This document shows, one piece after another, positions 32,989-44,770 of a stretch of DNA of 64,000 nucleotides (positions within the stretch are counted from its first letter, which is position 1; every line of letters starts with the position of its first letter). Location of the stretch: contig OZ005617.1 of NCBI GenBank assembly GCA_963930655.1, positions 8,000,501 to 8,064,500 on the forward strand, written 5' to 3'. The notes below the pieces were generated by a model. The model was not told where the DNA came from and made no database searches. It saw only the letters and a program-made list of their open reading frames with translations. Source of the DNA: Myrica gale (taxonomy: Eukaryota > Streptophyta > Magnoliopsida > Fagales > Myricaceae). The position numbers and the translations under genes were made by a program.

Positions 32989-33171
32989 GGTAGGAAGGCT
33001 CGACTCAAGGTAACAAGAAGTACCACTGCTGCACAGAACCGGTATTCACGAGGCAGCCCTGTTTCCATATACTCTCCTTATTCAAATTCCAGGAGCACAA
33101 ACCGGGTATCAAATGGAACATCCGGTGTTTCAAGTGAGGAGTATTCAAATGGCACGGTACCAGAGCCATGA
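32989..33171 (+). pseudogene. Isolated last exon of an unrecognised plant gene
   Basis: After a TATGACAG acceptor the frame GRKARLKVTRSTTAAQ... runs 60 codons and ends NGTVPEP and a stop at 33171. The composition (Ser, Asn, Arg, Tyr) and the acceptor look like a genuine final exon, with 3'UTR-like sequence after it to about 33500. I do not recognise the gene, and no upstream exons are nearby. Confidence 0.4.
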
Positions 33172-33950
33172 AACAGATGAGCTTGTCAGGCTAACTTCAG
33201 GATACATGAGAATGCCCTACAGTGTATATGTGGTGGCTACGAAAATATGTTTTTTGTTTTCTTTGGTGGGATTGAATGGCTGAATATATTACATGATCTT
33301 CTCAGTTTGTGCCAATATCAGCAAGTCTTCCTGAATTATACTGAGGTCAAATTCTTCAGAGGAACTTGATAATGGTCATTTTACAGACATGATAATGGTC
33401 ATTTTCCGCAATGAACAATTTCTCTGTGACTTGCAGACATGGGAGAAGAAGAAAAAGACAAGGGCATTGTGTTTTTGTTTGACTTTAGGACAAAACATCT
33501 GTGAAATCGCTTTGTTTGGTGAGAGAGGGTTCTAGGGGAGAGAGAGAGGGTTCTGGGGGGAGAGAGAGGGAGCCTCCTCCCGATCCTTTTTTTTAAGTTT
33601 AATTAAGTTTTTTATTACTTTTTGATTTATTTTTTTTATCTTTTTAAAAGATTTTTTATTTTTATTTATTTTCTAACACGTGTCATAATGTAATTGGACC
33701 AAATTTTTAAAAAAAACTTACCTGTCACTGCCACGTGTAAGCCGTTATCCACGTGTGTATTTCCATCCATTAAATTGACGGCAGGACTAACTTGAGATTG
33801 AGTTCAAACCCCGGGGTTATCTGTAGGGAAAATCGAACCCTAAGGACGAATCTGGGAAAAGGCCAAACCCCAAGGACGTACGGACTAATTTAGCCTAATT
33901 ATTAACCGCTTTGATTGACGACCATTAGAATGATTTAATAAAATTGAACA
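33172..33950. other. UTR-like sequence and one arm of a MULE-like repeat
   Basis: AGAGAGAGGGTTCT repeats near 33530-33570 lead into T-rich sequence. 33760-33900 (GACGGCAGGACTAAC... CCAAACCCCAAGGACGTACGG) resembles a MULE-type terminal arm, but its mate is not in place. No gene seen. Confidence 0.4.
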
Positions 33951-34830
33951 AATTTTAATTTTTAAAAGGGAAAGTTTTCAAATACCATAATATTTGGTTT
34001 AACACTAGACTTTCAGACAACAATAAATTTTTAAAAGGCAACAATAATAAATTACCCAGTAATTTTGTACATTTAATTTAAAACCCTAAGCAAGAGTCAT
34101 GTACTTTAACCCTCGTTTATTTGCTCATGAACTACCATATTATCCCAAAGCAATCACTTTTCAATAGCTCTCTATAAGCTATTTCCGTATTCACTAAACG
34201 ATTCATTAATATGGAGTACTGCATATTTTGGTTTAGTCATAAGATCACCGTGCATATAGCTATATCCTTTCATATAATTTATATATTAATTGGTGTAGTT
34301 GCAACTTACATTAGAAATAATTACATTCATTTACTTTACTTTGGTTGATGAGACATTTTCTAGACATCTTATATCCAATCTAAATAGTTAAAATAAAAAG
34401 TAAAACAAGCTCGTACATGACTTCATGAAGAAAAGGCAGTACAAAAATTCAGAATAAAACAAGTAAAAATATTACCCACCTAAACCCTTCGAGGCCCAAT
34501 AGCATATCTAGGTTTTGCTAAAATTAAACAACCTTTTCAAAATCTTGTCTTGTCGGTTCCCTAACGACTCTTGCATGCCAAAAACCGTATATGAAACCAT
34601 TCTAAACCGTTCGATCGGATGGATAAGTACAAAAAGTACAGTTCGGTTTTACGGTTCGAACAAACTAAGCTTGCTACCAACCAGTGTATCCTAAAATGCA
34701 GAGTTAAAAACTGTTCACCGAAAAAATGAGGTTTTACTGTCTGAACAGTAACCAAAACGTCGAGAATAACTTATATGTATCCGAATGGTAATAGTTCTGC
34801 CAAAAGATGTAGACAAAATTTGGTTAACAG
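33950..34830 (+). repeat. Duplication unit C: promoter block without the gene
   Basis: 34325-34583 repeats the promoter block shared with units A, B and D. It then switches, as unit A does, to GTATATGAAACC followed by the same GTTCG-rich replacement sequence (AAGTACAAAAAGTACAGTTCGG). It ends where the CACTA-like element starts. Confidence 0.7.
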
Positions 34831-34837
34831 CCGATAC

Positions 34838-37557
34838 CACAAAAAAATAGGTCTTTAGCGGCGGTCGCTAAAAACGTTGCTAAAAGGTTTTTTTTTGCGG
34901 CGTTTTTTGGAAAACGTTGTACCTTTAGCAGCGGTCTTTTCAGCGGCGGTCAGACCCCTCTTTATCAGCGTTTTAAAAAAAAACGCCGCTACAGGGGGTC
35001 TATAGCGGCGGTCGTGTTAGCGGACTAACCGCCTCTATAGACCCTCCCTTTAGCAGCGTTTTCTAAAAAACACCGACAAATATATTACCTTTAGCGGCGG
35101 TCCTGTAGCGGTGGTCACTGATCGCCGCTATAGGTATACCTTTAGCAGCGGTTTGAAGAAAATCATGGTAATTTAGTTCATGGTAATTTAGTTCTTTTCT
35201 CTACTGTTGGTGATTTTGGGTAGGAAAATCATAGATAATTGGAACTATTTATCCAGGCTTTTAAAGCATTGCTGCTTTTGTTAGTTTAATATCCTCTTTT
35301 ATAGCGCGCATTTCTTGTTTTTGTGATTGGCCGATAGTAATTCTTCGAGTTTCTTTTGATATGCTTTCCTGTAAATTGATTATACTCCTTTTATTTTTTA
35401 AATAGAAGTGTTTCACTTATAAAAAGATAATCAGTGGAGGATTTTCAATAGCCAACGGAACTTTGTAATGCATGTGTTTCCCCTCACAATATTGTCAGTT
35501 TATTGCTTTGCTAAGTCAATAAGTTTTTTTGGTCGGGTTGTTTCAATAGATGATGAAACTTTTCTGCATACGTTTAGAATTAGAGGCTAATGGTAAATGC
35601 CTGTATTTCATGCTTGAATGTCTCTTTTCTCCCTAGGAATTATTATCAAAGTGTCATAGTTAGCTGAGGAAGGTGATAAAGTTAATTCTCAATTGCACTT
35701 TCGTTTTGCACGGAGCGGTAGTTGGCAGTTTATGTTATTCTTATGTATGCTATATGGTAGTGATTCACTGCGATGATAATGCTTATGGACAGAATTTTAA
35801 AATCTGGCTCCCTGTGATCAAGTTTCTATGTTGATGAATTGAGGCAATTATGTTTTTGGCACTGTGCTCTAACTAAAATCTATGCTTCTTTGAACTCGAA
35901 GCCTGGCTTTTCAAGTGAGCTCTCTGGATTTGAGACAACAGAAGCCCAGCTTATTCAAATTAAGGTAATCTATTGTTTTGTACTTCCAATATTTGTTTTT
36001 TTTTGGTGTGTTTCTGAACTACTTCACTCTGGAAGTTACTAAGTGGAGTTGAATTTCATAGATTGACGACTAGTTATTGAATTCATCATTTTTTTGTCTT
36101 CATCTTGGAACTGCTCCCTGGCATTTTCATCATTTCTGCTGTGACTTATACAGCCACCAGATTATGTCCTCCTCTAACTGCAAGTAGTTGATTATGCCAC
36201 AAACAGGGTCTAACTGCAAGCCTGGCTGTTAGGTACTACATGGTGCTTTTTGCAGGCATTGCTGCTGAAGCACTTGTTTATGGTGAGGCAGAGGGTGGAG
36301 AGAATGATGAAAATCTCTTTAGGAGTATCTGTGTTCGTCTGCAACCTACACTATCTGTAGCTGAGGTCACTCTCTAACTTATATGCTTGGTGAATCTTTC
36401 ATTGATGATATACTCACTTAGATACCTTGATTAGATGGCAAATCAAGCAAATTAAGGTTTTCTAATTTTTTCAGCATTCTTGTTTAGCTCCATGTATTGT
36501 ACAGATATGAAACTCTAGTTGCTAATGAAGGATCCTGAATGAGCTCATGACAGGGATATTTTACTCCTTTCTACCCATTGTTGTCTCTTCACTGTAGTTT
36601 TGTTTGCCTAAATATATATGTAGATATTTTTTGTCTTGTAATCATACCTTTTCTCCAACAAGAAGTTGCTATGATGTCTCATATGTCCTTTAGATTTTCC
36701 CTGACTGTATTTGTGACTTCCCTAACAAGAAGTTGCTATGATATATGCTCTGCTATTAAGCAAAACTTGGAAAAAGGAAGCAATTCTGTACTAGGACTGA
36801 CACAACCTCTATGTTAAGCAAATACACATACAAATATCATTGTATAATCCACGAAGAAGGAAGCAATTCATGTATCATCTATGGTAGTAATGCTTGTTCC
36901 TTTCATTGCAGGAAGCAATTCAAGATTTCGTCATTCTCCTGGGAAGATTTCATCACCAGTTTATTATTTTCATTTGAGCTTTTTGAGACTAGATTTTAAT
37001 TGGTTCCAGATTACTTGTAGAGATTCTTGTATTTGTTGTAAAACAGTATTAATCAATGATGAAGTATATTTTATTTTATTATCCTTGGTCTTTAAGTTTT
37101 TACATCCAATAAATTATAATTATTAAAATAAATTTGTATTCCCGATTAAAAAAGCATGTATATGAAATATAGGAAAAAATTAGTAGTGTATTAAAATGCT
37201 ACAAAAAAAAACGCTGGCACAGACCTATAGCGGCGGTCGCGACCACCGCTATCCGACCGCCGCTAAAGGTCTATACCATTGTTTTCACGAAACGCTGCGG
37301 GAAGACAAAATTGTGTTCGGGTCTATAGCGGCGGTCACGACCGCCGCTAACCGACCGCCGCTATAGACCCGAGACCTTCACCAGCGGTTTCGAAAACCGC
37401 CGCGATATATCTATCCCGACGGAGATATAACCGTCGCTAAAAAATTGCTGCTATAGGCCAAAATGACCTATAGCATCGCTTTTTTGGCCTAGCAGCGGTC
37501 ACCGACCGTCCAAATTGGTCACCGACCACTGCTATAGACCGTTTTTTTTTTGTAGTG
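34838..37557. mobile_element. CACTA-like element carrying host exons
   Basis: The right end RC reads CACTACAAAAAAAAAACGG; the left end is CACAAAAAAATAGG, apparently lacking TAC. Both subterminal regions (34850-35160 and 37200-37550) hold many direct and inverted TAGCGGCGGTC units, typical of plant CACTA elements. The target duplication is not clear. The centre (35170-37130) is gene-like: introns and at least two exons of a plastid-type protein. Confidence 0.75.
35888..36365 (+). pseudogene. Captured exons of an M41/FtsH-C-terminus-like plant protein
   Basis: Exon-like 35888-35964 (SSELSGFETTEAQLIQIK then GTAATC donor) and 36207-36365 (after AAACAG; AVRYYMVLFAGIAAEALVYG, then EGGENDENLFRSI and SVAE before GTCACTC) are in order and flanked by splice-like sites. 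The AGIAAEALVYGEAEGG motif resembles the peptidase M41-like tail in a plant chloroplast protein family annotated as stress-regulated or FtsH-related. Only fragments exist; no start or end of the gene is present inside the transposon. Confidence 0.6.
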
Positions 37558-38454
37558 ATTCAAATTGGTTATGAAAACAGGTTACATAGTCCTACAAATT
37601 CCTACAAACAATTACCAAATCATTCCAAACAATCGTCCAAACTCTCCACTATCTCATGCAATATAGTTTCTCAAAATTTGAAACCAAATGGACAATGAAA
37701 AAAAAGCAAAAATTCAATATTTATAAATCCAAACTTTCTAAAAAAAACACTAACTAAACATCTATATTTAAACGGTTATAAACGCCAAAAACTAAACTGG
37801 ATTATGAGAATGTAATTCCCAATGTTATTTGTTTTACAATTGGGACAAAATTTGAATGAGGCCTGAGAGAGTTTTGGAAGAGTACCCTTTGATCCCCGAC
37901 TATTAAATTGATTTAGAAAAATGAACAAACTTTAATTTAAAAAAAACATTATTTTGAATCTTCTAACAACTCGTGATCATGCCGAAGTTTTTAACTACCA
38001 TACAATTTGGTTTAACACTAGACATTCAAATAGCAATAAAGTTCAAAAGGGAGAAATAATAAATAACCGAGTAATTGTACACATTTAAAACCCTAAGCAA
38101 GAGTCATGTCTTGAACCCTCTTTGTTTGTTTTCTAACGGTGTCTGGGCCAGCTTATACATGCACCTCGACTAATCTTGGGGTCTGTGTAGTCCCCCGTCG
38201 CACACAAATAAGGTAACTACCAGTAACAAGGCCAAAGGCCCTGGAGCCATGGAGGTGGCTCCAAAGAGTTAGTAGCACCCATGAGATTTTAAACTTAGAG
38301 ACTTTGAATGAAGCGTACCAGCTACTTCCGTATTCACTTACAATTCATTAATATCAATTGTATATTTTCCTTTAGCCATAAGATCACCATATATATATCA
38401 ATACTTTCATAATTATATATTAATCGGTGTAGTTGCAACTTGCATTAGAAATAA
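37558..38454. other. Start of duplication unit D, no gene seen
   Basis: 37885-38060 matches 22866-22930 (GTACCCTTTGATCC, GACTATTAAATTGATTTAGA), marking the upstream edge of a duplicated unit. 38130-38290 is an unrelated insert-like stretch. Confidence 0.5.
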
Positions 38455-38850
38455 TTAAATTCATTTAGTACTTTACTTTGGTTGAAGAGACATTTTCTAT
38501 ACGTCTTATATCAAATCTAAATAGTAAAAGTAAAAAGTAAACTGAAGGTAGACAATATGTCATGAACATTTGGTGATTGGAGAATGTGTCATAGCCAATA
38601 GAGGATCAACAAGGTGAAAGAAAGTTACATGACTTAAAATAAAATCATCAAGGGACACTAAAATTCTGAATAAAACTAACAAATATATATTACCCACCTA
38701 AGCCATTTGAGGCCCAATATAGGTTTTTCTAAAATTATACCACCTTTTCATATTAAAATTATATATCTTGTCTTTTTTCAATTTCCTGACGACTCTTGCA
38801 TACTAAAAGGCGTTTCTCATGCTATAAATTGTAGTCGGCCGGCCAAGACT
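38455..38850 (+). promoter_or_regulatory. Promoter block of secreted-protein gene copy 2 (unit D)
   Basis: Same block as unit B, with TATAAA at 38823-38828 and GGCCGGCC at 38837-38844, 95 bp from TATA to the start codon. Lacks the extra 90 bp duplication seen in unit B. Confidence 0.65.
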
Positions 38851-38917
38851 TTTCAAACCAAAAGAGAAAAGAAAAGAAAGAATTTCAAAATTTCAAAAGA
38901 GGGCGGGGCGCCCAGCT

Positions 38918-39373
38918 ATGGATGCAAAAGTTTCGAGGGAGCTTATTGTCATGATGATGATTGTATCCACCATGCTTGTACAAGTTTTGGGGAAAGCAGA
39001 CAACCCTTCACTTTTCACTTTCTCTTCCCAGCTTGTTAACGTTGATAAGTCTGATATGATCCCTTCTCTTCCGATCGAGTCTTCGTTTCTTCTTCCCCCT
39101 TCAAATGATAATCTCTCTCCGCCCAAACCATATGATGGAAAATTTCGAAAGAAAAAGGTTGCTAAGAGGAAAAGAAATACATCAAAGAAAAAAATTACAT
39201 CAAAAACAGAAAACACTCCAAAGATACCTGATCCTATTGAGGAATGTAGAAAGAAGTGTAGAGCGAAGCTTGAAAGCGAGAACGTAAGAAAGAAAAAGTT
39301 GGGCATAATTAGTGCTACTGAACTCCATAATTGTATCATGGGCTGCCTGAAGAAGAACTTTCCAAGGCCTTAA
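38918..39373 (+). CDS. Small secreted Lys-rich protein with C-terminal CxxxC...CxxxC module, copy 2
   Basis: 151 residues, paralogue of the gene at 23592. The signal peptide (one Leu shorter), the linker from VNVDKSDM to PPSND, the basic region and all four Cys (C-x3-C, 24 residues, C-x3-C) are kept. I count about 18 substitutions and one single-residue gap. They are uneven: the mid-linker is invariant, while the last helix differs at 8 of 19 positions. The intact frame, TATA box and kept cysteines argue for a functional gene. Family unrecognised; alpha-hairpinin-like fold is an inference from spacing only. Confidence 0.8.
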   Translation: MDAKVSRELIVMMMIVSTMLVQVLGKADNPSLFTFSSQLVNVDKSDMIPSLPIESSFLLPPSNDNLSPPKPYDGKFRKKKVAKRKRNTSKKKITSKTENTPKIPDPIEECRKKCRAKLESENVRKKKLGIISATELHNCIMGCLKKNFPRP

Positions 39374-39385
39374 GATTTGGATACG

Positions 39386-39500
39386 GTAATAAGCCTTTCC
39401 AAGAACTTTCGAGATACCCTATTTATTGTCTTTCACTCTTTCTAATAATATGAAAATTAATGCATGCAGCATTTAAACTTTCTTATGTGGTTTGTAACAG
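39386..39500 (+). other. Probable 3'UTR intron of copy 2
   Basis: Same donor (ATACG then GTAAT) and acceptor (TTTGTAACAG) as copy 1, but 115 bp instead of 323 bp because about 200 bp are missing in the middle. Confidence 0.5.
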
Positions 39501-39639
39501 ATGAAACTAAAGGCGAAGTCGTTGAAACTTCGGATGGAAAAGACCAGAAGAGTTACTAGCTTTAATTATGAGAATAAAGATATTTTAGAGGTATTATGAA
39601 TAAAAAGGCAACATCGATGTATATTCTACATTTGGACTT

Positions 39640-40230
39640 GTTTGTTATACGGGAAACAGAAATAATTTCACCTTTTGGATGATAGTCTTCGCTTCGTCCA
39701 AGCGTTGCTGTCCGAATGCATATTATAATGTTTGAACGATATAGTTTTTTTTTTTCAGGACAATGGAACGTTCCGTCCCAAAAAAGAAAAACCGTTCCAA
39801 ATGTCAAGTTTGAACGCTACTGCTATTTTTCGCGACTCGACATTGTTTTGTTTCAAAGAATGAAATTTGTTTGCACATAAGAAAGCAACCTTCAACCCTC
39901 GCATTTACCGTTATACTCGTCTGAATGGTACGCTTAAGCGTTCAGACAGTAAACAATAGTCGGAAGCTTCTAAAAGTTGCATGCTAAAAGTGTCCGTAAG
40001 CTTAACCGTCATAATCGTATCTATGACCGTTGTAATTAACAACAAAGTCTTCTTGCGAAATTTTTCAAATACCACACAATTTGGTTTAACACTATATTTC
40101 AAAAAATAATAAAGTTTAAAATACATAAATAATAAAATAATGAGTAAGTTTACGCACCCTCGTTTATTTGCTCAAGAACTACAACATTATGCCAAAATAA
40201 AAATTCAGAAACTGATTAGATTAATCTTGC
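39640..40230. other. 3' part of duplication unit D
   Basis: AT-rich with GTCCGAATG and TTTGAACG motifs like those in units A-C. A CCATTCCAAA/GGAACGTTCCG stretch is the only structure seen. No gene. Confidence 0.4.
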
Positions 40231-40239
40231 GTTGCTATA

Positions 40240-41538
40240 CAAAAAAATACGCATACCAACAAGGATGGTGCATGGACATCATATGATGGACGACAACATT
40301 TTGTAAGTTGGAACATTATATTATGCATTCATTAAATTTAATGTTTCATATATTAATTAACTTCACTTTATTCTTCTTAACCTGTAGGAAAAAATGGAAA
40401 CACTACAGTTGCAGCATGAGTTCGAGGGAAATTCATACATATAAGTGGAGATTTTCACCGAGGTCTTGAAGACGAAAGTGCGTGGTTTAGGTCTTTCAGT
40501 ACGATCAGTTAGATCATCGTCTTTAATATCATCTATTGATCTATCTCGAAGATTAGAGGAGGTTAGATTAAAGATGAAGAAGATAAGGGCTAGACAAAAG
40601 GAATATTATGAGCTACTTTTCAAGCGGATAGAAATGGAGACGACGATGCGAGAGTAGCATATGCATATGGAGGAGCAGCAGCGAAAATAACAAGAGGAGC
40701 AAGAATGGAGGCTACAATGAATGCAAAAAGAAGTGCATTAGCATATGATTGAACAAATAAGGAAACTCATCAATGGAGATTTTGGTAATTATCTGTTTCA
40801 AACTAATTGATTTAGATTATATATTTTATTTATTATTATCACGATTAAATATTTATGGACAATTTATTATTATTATGACTAATAAATATAATGCTTTGAG
40901 TATCCTGTACAAATTCTTTTTAAATTTATAATTAAATAAATTCACAGATATTAATATAAATGCAATACTATTCAAACGCATTAACATCCATCCGCAGCAG
41001 AGAAATATTGACAGAATATGTATGCACGCATATGTCGTGCACAAGGTTTTCTTTCGTTCCCGCTATTGTATTTGTTACATTTTCGCACAGAAGATAATAG
41101 TATTCGAATTACTTAATTAGTGACAATTATTGGTTCGTTGAAATTTTTCGTTCCCACGATGCAATTTATTGAGCTTGCGCACGTAGTATATGGGTGTGCG
41201 CACGACATATTTAAGTGACATAATTTCAATTTGTCAATTCAATGACGAACAAGAAGTTTGCCACCTTGTACAAAACGTCTGCACAGTTCATGCGAACTGA
41301 CAGAAAACCACTAAGTAGTGACGAAATTCAAATTTGACAAGCAACCAGAAAATTGTCCAGACGATTTCCTTTTCTATCGGTACTTTTTTGCAGGAGAAAA
41401 CACGCGAGCAGTCACCTAAAATCTTTGCTAACGGACTTATCGTGACAATTATAATTTGACACCAAAAATATTTGCTGACAAAATTACCACTGTGGGTGAC
41501 AAAAAAATTTAACACTCAAAGTAATTTTTATTGTAGTG
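40240..41538 (+). mobile_element. CACTA 3' end with Transposase_24-like relic
   Basis: 40240-40310 encodes DGAWTSYDGRQHFVS and is followed by an intron-like GTAAGTTGG. 40445-40660 encodes EIFTEVLKTKVRGLG and then a Glu/Gln-rich coiled coil, the usual C-terminal part of plant CACTA second ORFs (PF03004 type). Stop codons interrupt it. Subterminal GTGACAA and GTTCG repeats lead to ATTGTAGTG at 41538, the CACTA terminus. The 5' part is missing. Confidence 0.7.
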
Positions 41539-41574
41539 CGCACAAATTGAAATGCTTCAAAACTTAATTAGGAG

Positions 41575-41735
41575 TGTTCACAGGTGGGGTCAGATCGGAT
41601 CTGACCCGACCCGATCGGGTCAGTTTACAGGTTTTCTATTTTGATCCGAAATCCCGAAACGACCAAACTGAATGTTAGACCCGTTCGAGCCCGACTCGAC
41701 CTGGCCGGGTCGGGTTCGGGCAATTTTTTGTGTGG
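41575..41735. mobile_element. hAT-type terminus, CCCGACCCG-rich
   Basis: GGAGTGTTCACAGGTGGGG followed by repeated GACCCGA/TCGGGTC units is typical of a hAT end. It lies just left of a hAT transposase relic on the minus strand, so it is probably the 3' end of that element. Confidence 0.55.
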
Positions 41736-42352
41736 TTCTAGTTGGTTTTAGTTTTATTATTATTTTTTGCTTTGATTGAGTTCTTCCCGATTCAAAACAA
41801 ACCCATTTGACCCATAAAGAGCCTAAAAAACATACAATGTTATTCTAAGAAACAAATTAAAAAATGCTACAAATTTAAATGTATCAATATAACTTCTATA
41901 GGAATAACATAGATATATTTCTAACAGATAAATAATAAATCATATTCTACAAAAGAGAATTATATTGCTAGGGACCATAGCCATGATCATCATCATAATT
42001 ATAAACAAAGAGAATTTCCTTGTAGAATTGAAGAAGCTATAAAAGAGAAAACAAGCAAAATAGTTAATCAGTCAAAGAAGATAAATATGAAGAACTCAAA
42101 TGAGTGTATAGATTATGGAATTGACAGGCTAACCTTGCTCATTTATTCATCTTCTTCATCAATGTCAGTAGGAGTTGAGTTTTCATCTAATACTTTAAAA
42201 TGCAAATAAATAATGAAAATAAATTAGAAACAAATTTAACATCAATATTATCCAAATACAATAAAATCACATCATATAGTTACCTGGCTCAACTTCAAAG
42301 CTCTCAACATTATCCAATGTCTCACGAAAATCAATTCGAATTGGATCAGACC

Positions 42353-43835
42353 TCAACCAATTTTGTGCACAAATAAGAGCCTTAACTGTTCTAGGTGCCA
42401 ACGAACTGCGAAATGGATCAAACACTTTACCGCAGTGTTAAAGACTGACTCAGAAGAAACTGTTGAAACCGGAATGACCAACACATCATGTGCAACCGGC
42501 GCAATAATAGGATACTTAGATTCATTTATCTTCCACCAAGTCAAGATGTCAAAATCTTGAGTTCTAGATTCACACACATCTGACAAGTACTGATCTACTT
42601 CTGACTTATTATCAATAGCACGTTCGTGTGTATTTTGCTCATACTCTTAAAAAATGTCACATCAAGATTATCATTACCAAAGTCAGATGTGAAAGTTTCA
42701 ATATTCACACGGGGAGTTTGATTACGTGAAAAACTCGTACTTTTTTTAAGCATAATAGCAGATATATATTGAGATCGGGATCATGGAGGTTTAAAAACTC
42801 CATGAAGCTCAAAAGGGCGTACCAAACACTCCGACGAGCTGGAGGACCAACGAGCAGACAGACCAGAAGGTCCTACAAAGGCCCACAAGGGGCAGATCGG
42901 TCTCAGACCGCAGAAAAGCCACATATGACAGATAGCTATTAGGCCTAAAAACAAGTTTAAAACAATAGAAAACCAACAAAAGCCTTAAACATAGAGGCTA
43001 TCATAAAACATAGAATTAAAACGAAACAAGCCCTAAACAGTGGGGCAGGCCCAAACAGGCGAAAACGGGACATAAACTCCGGCGGCGGAGCGTGGGTTAC
43101 GGAAGATGGGATTCGGAGTGGAAAATGAAGCTCATGGGCCCACATTCCACGCCGAAGGAGGATAACTCGATTCGGGGGGCGGAGGGGCATCCACGCGCGG
43201 CTAAGGGAATCGGCGCGTCAGATCCACGCGCAGTGCGTGGATCACGACGCGCCGTCGGTTGACGACCGGAGAAGATTGCCGACGTAGCGCTCTTCGTGTG
43301 GAAACCAACCAGCCGGCGCATGCATGCCCAAAGGCGACGAAGACCATCGAAAACCGCGTGCGAGCCACCTGCAGAAAAAACCAAAAACCAACCCAAACAA
43401 CCACCAGCCGACCAGACCAGAGAGCCGGAGAGGGGAGAGGGAAGAGGGAGAGGGGAAAAGGGAAAGGAAAAAGGAGGAGGGGGATGAAGGAGCCGGAGCT
43501 CCCCTCTCCTCCGTAAGGATGGATGTTTTCGGGAGAAGGCACACAGTAGAGAGCTTTTGAGGGTGGCTTTTTTGTGAAGAACTCGTACTTGAAGTCCCAT
43601 ATATATCATTATATTCGAAAAACAACATATACAACATGTTTTTGGTACTCTCAATCATTACGGATGCTTGACACTCATCGTACATTTTTTTAAACCACCA
43701 ATGCAAAATTTTCAATTTGCATATTGGATCAAGAATTGATGCAACAAAGATAAAAAAAGTTAACTTTTTCAGTCTTCCTAAAGATGATAGCATGCAATGT
43801 GTAAACATGAGCCTAATTTTTATGTCCAATGATTT
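42353..43835 (-). pseudogene. hAT transposase relic, split by a LINE
   Basis: 43829-43600 encodes FVASILDPICKLKIL and WWFKKMY, the conserved DUF4413 part of hAT transposases. 42586-42353 encodes DILTWWKINESKYPII, VSTVSSESVFNTA and the end of the dimerisation region. An 831 bp retroposon (42743-43573) separates them. Stops and frame breaks are present and the N-terminal BED-finger part is absent, so it is inactive. Confidence 0.8.
42743..43573 (-). mobile_element. Internally deleted LINE with 17 bp TSD
   Basis: Flanked by GTGAAAAACTCGTACTT (42726-42742) and GTGAAGAACTCGTACTT (43574-43590), one mismatch. On the minus strand it starts with a GC- and CT-rich 5'UTR-like stretch and ends with a 3'UTR-like tail and a short A run. 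There are no ORF1 or RT motifs, and the 831 bp is far shorter than a LINE. Best read as a deletion derivative moved by LINE machinery. Confidence 0.75.
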
Positions 43836-44770
43836 TACATGATGTTTTCATTGATTGAAATCAAAGTTTTTGGTATTTATTGTTATTCAAGCTTTATGCA
43901 TGTATTTCATGAAAAGAGGAGAAAGATGCAAAGTTCAAAGTGAAGTTTATTTCATGATATGTTATGTATTTTCAAACCCTGAGGCCCCAAAGTTACAGAG
44001 TTACAGAGACAGCGCATTGGTACCAATTGCAACCCATTGAGTGCACCCATTCTGGAAACGGAGTGATTTATTTTGTGGATTCTTACCGAGTGCACACTTG
44101 GACATGACCAAACCTTAGTAAGGAAGATTCTACCCATAGTATTGGCTTAGTTTAGCTAATCCCCAAACTAGGTAGCAACTGCACAACCCTGTCACGGGTG
44201 TAAACGTGACCCATAGTTATTGCTAAAATGATTTTCTTATACAGATAAAAATGATTTTCTATAGTATTATGTTATATAGATAAAACTGTTTTATTGATAA
44301 AGATGTTTTATTGAGATTGTCAAAAACAACTTTCAACAGTTTAGAAAGATTTTAAATATTCTTTCTCTTATTGTTACAGTGTGGCTCATGGGATATACAC
44401 TAGCATAATGATTTTGCTTACTGAGTTGTCGAACTCACCCCCTATTATTTTCCTTATTTTTCAGATGTTGATCAGGAGTGTGTCGATAGTCAGGATTAGA
44501 TGGCACGTGGGCGGGTAGCTGAGTGATTATTAGAATAAATGTTTGACTCTAGTATGAGTCTAAACATGTTTAGATTTGTCTTTGTGTGCTGAAAGAGTTT
44601 TTTTTTTAAGTTTTATTAAGAGAGATTTATTGAAGTTTTTATATAAATTTTATTCCGCATTTATTATTAGATATGTTTTAAATCAAAAGTCTAATTGTTT
44701 ATTGCAAGTCACCCTCTATCCTTTGAGGTTTGGGGGTGACATAGATGTTGCTAATATGTTTTCAGCATGT
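43836..44770. repeat. Gypsy-type LTR remnant or solo LTR
   Basis: TTACTGAGTTGTCGAACTCACC with TTTTTCAGATG and a following GATTAGATGGCACGTGGG are typical of the R/U5 part of plant Ty3/gypsy LTRs. No internal domain is present. The outer limits and target duplication are not resolved. Confidence 0.5.

Noticed and set aside
25099..41538. One 16.4 kb CACTA element spanning both CACTA ends
   Set aside because: Flanking triplets do not match (AGA on the left, CGC on the right), and coding relics near the two ends point outward in a way that makes both of them 3' ends. They are two separate truncated elements.
43097..43829. Several long overlapping GC-rich ORFs on both strands
   Set aside because: They lie in the 5'UTR-like part of the LINE derivative and run across its insertion boundary into the hAT relic.
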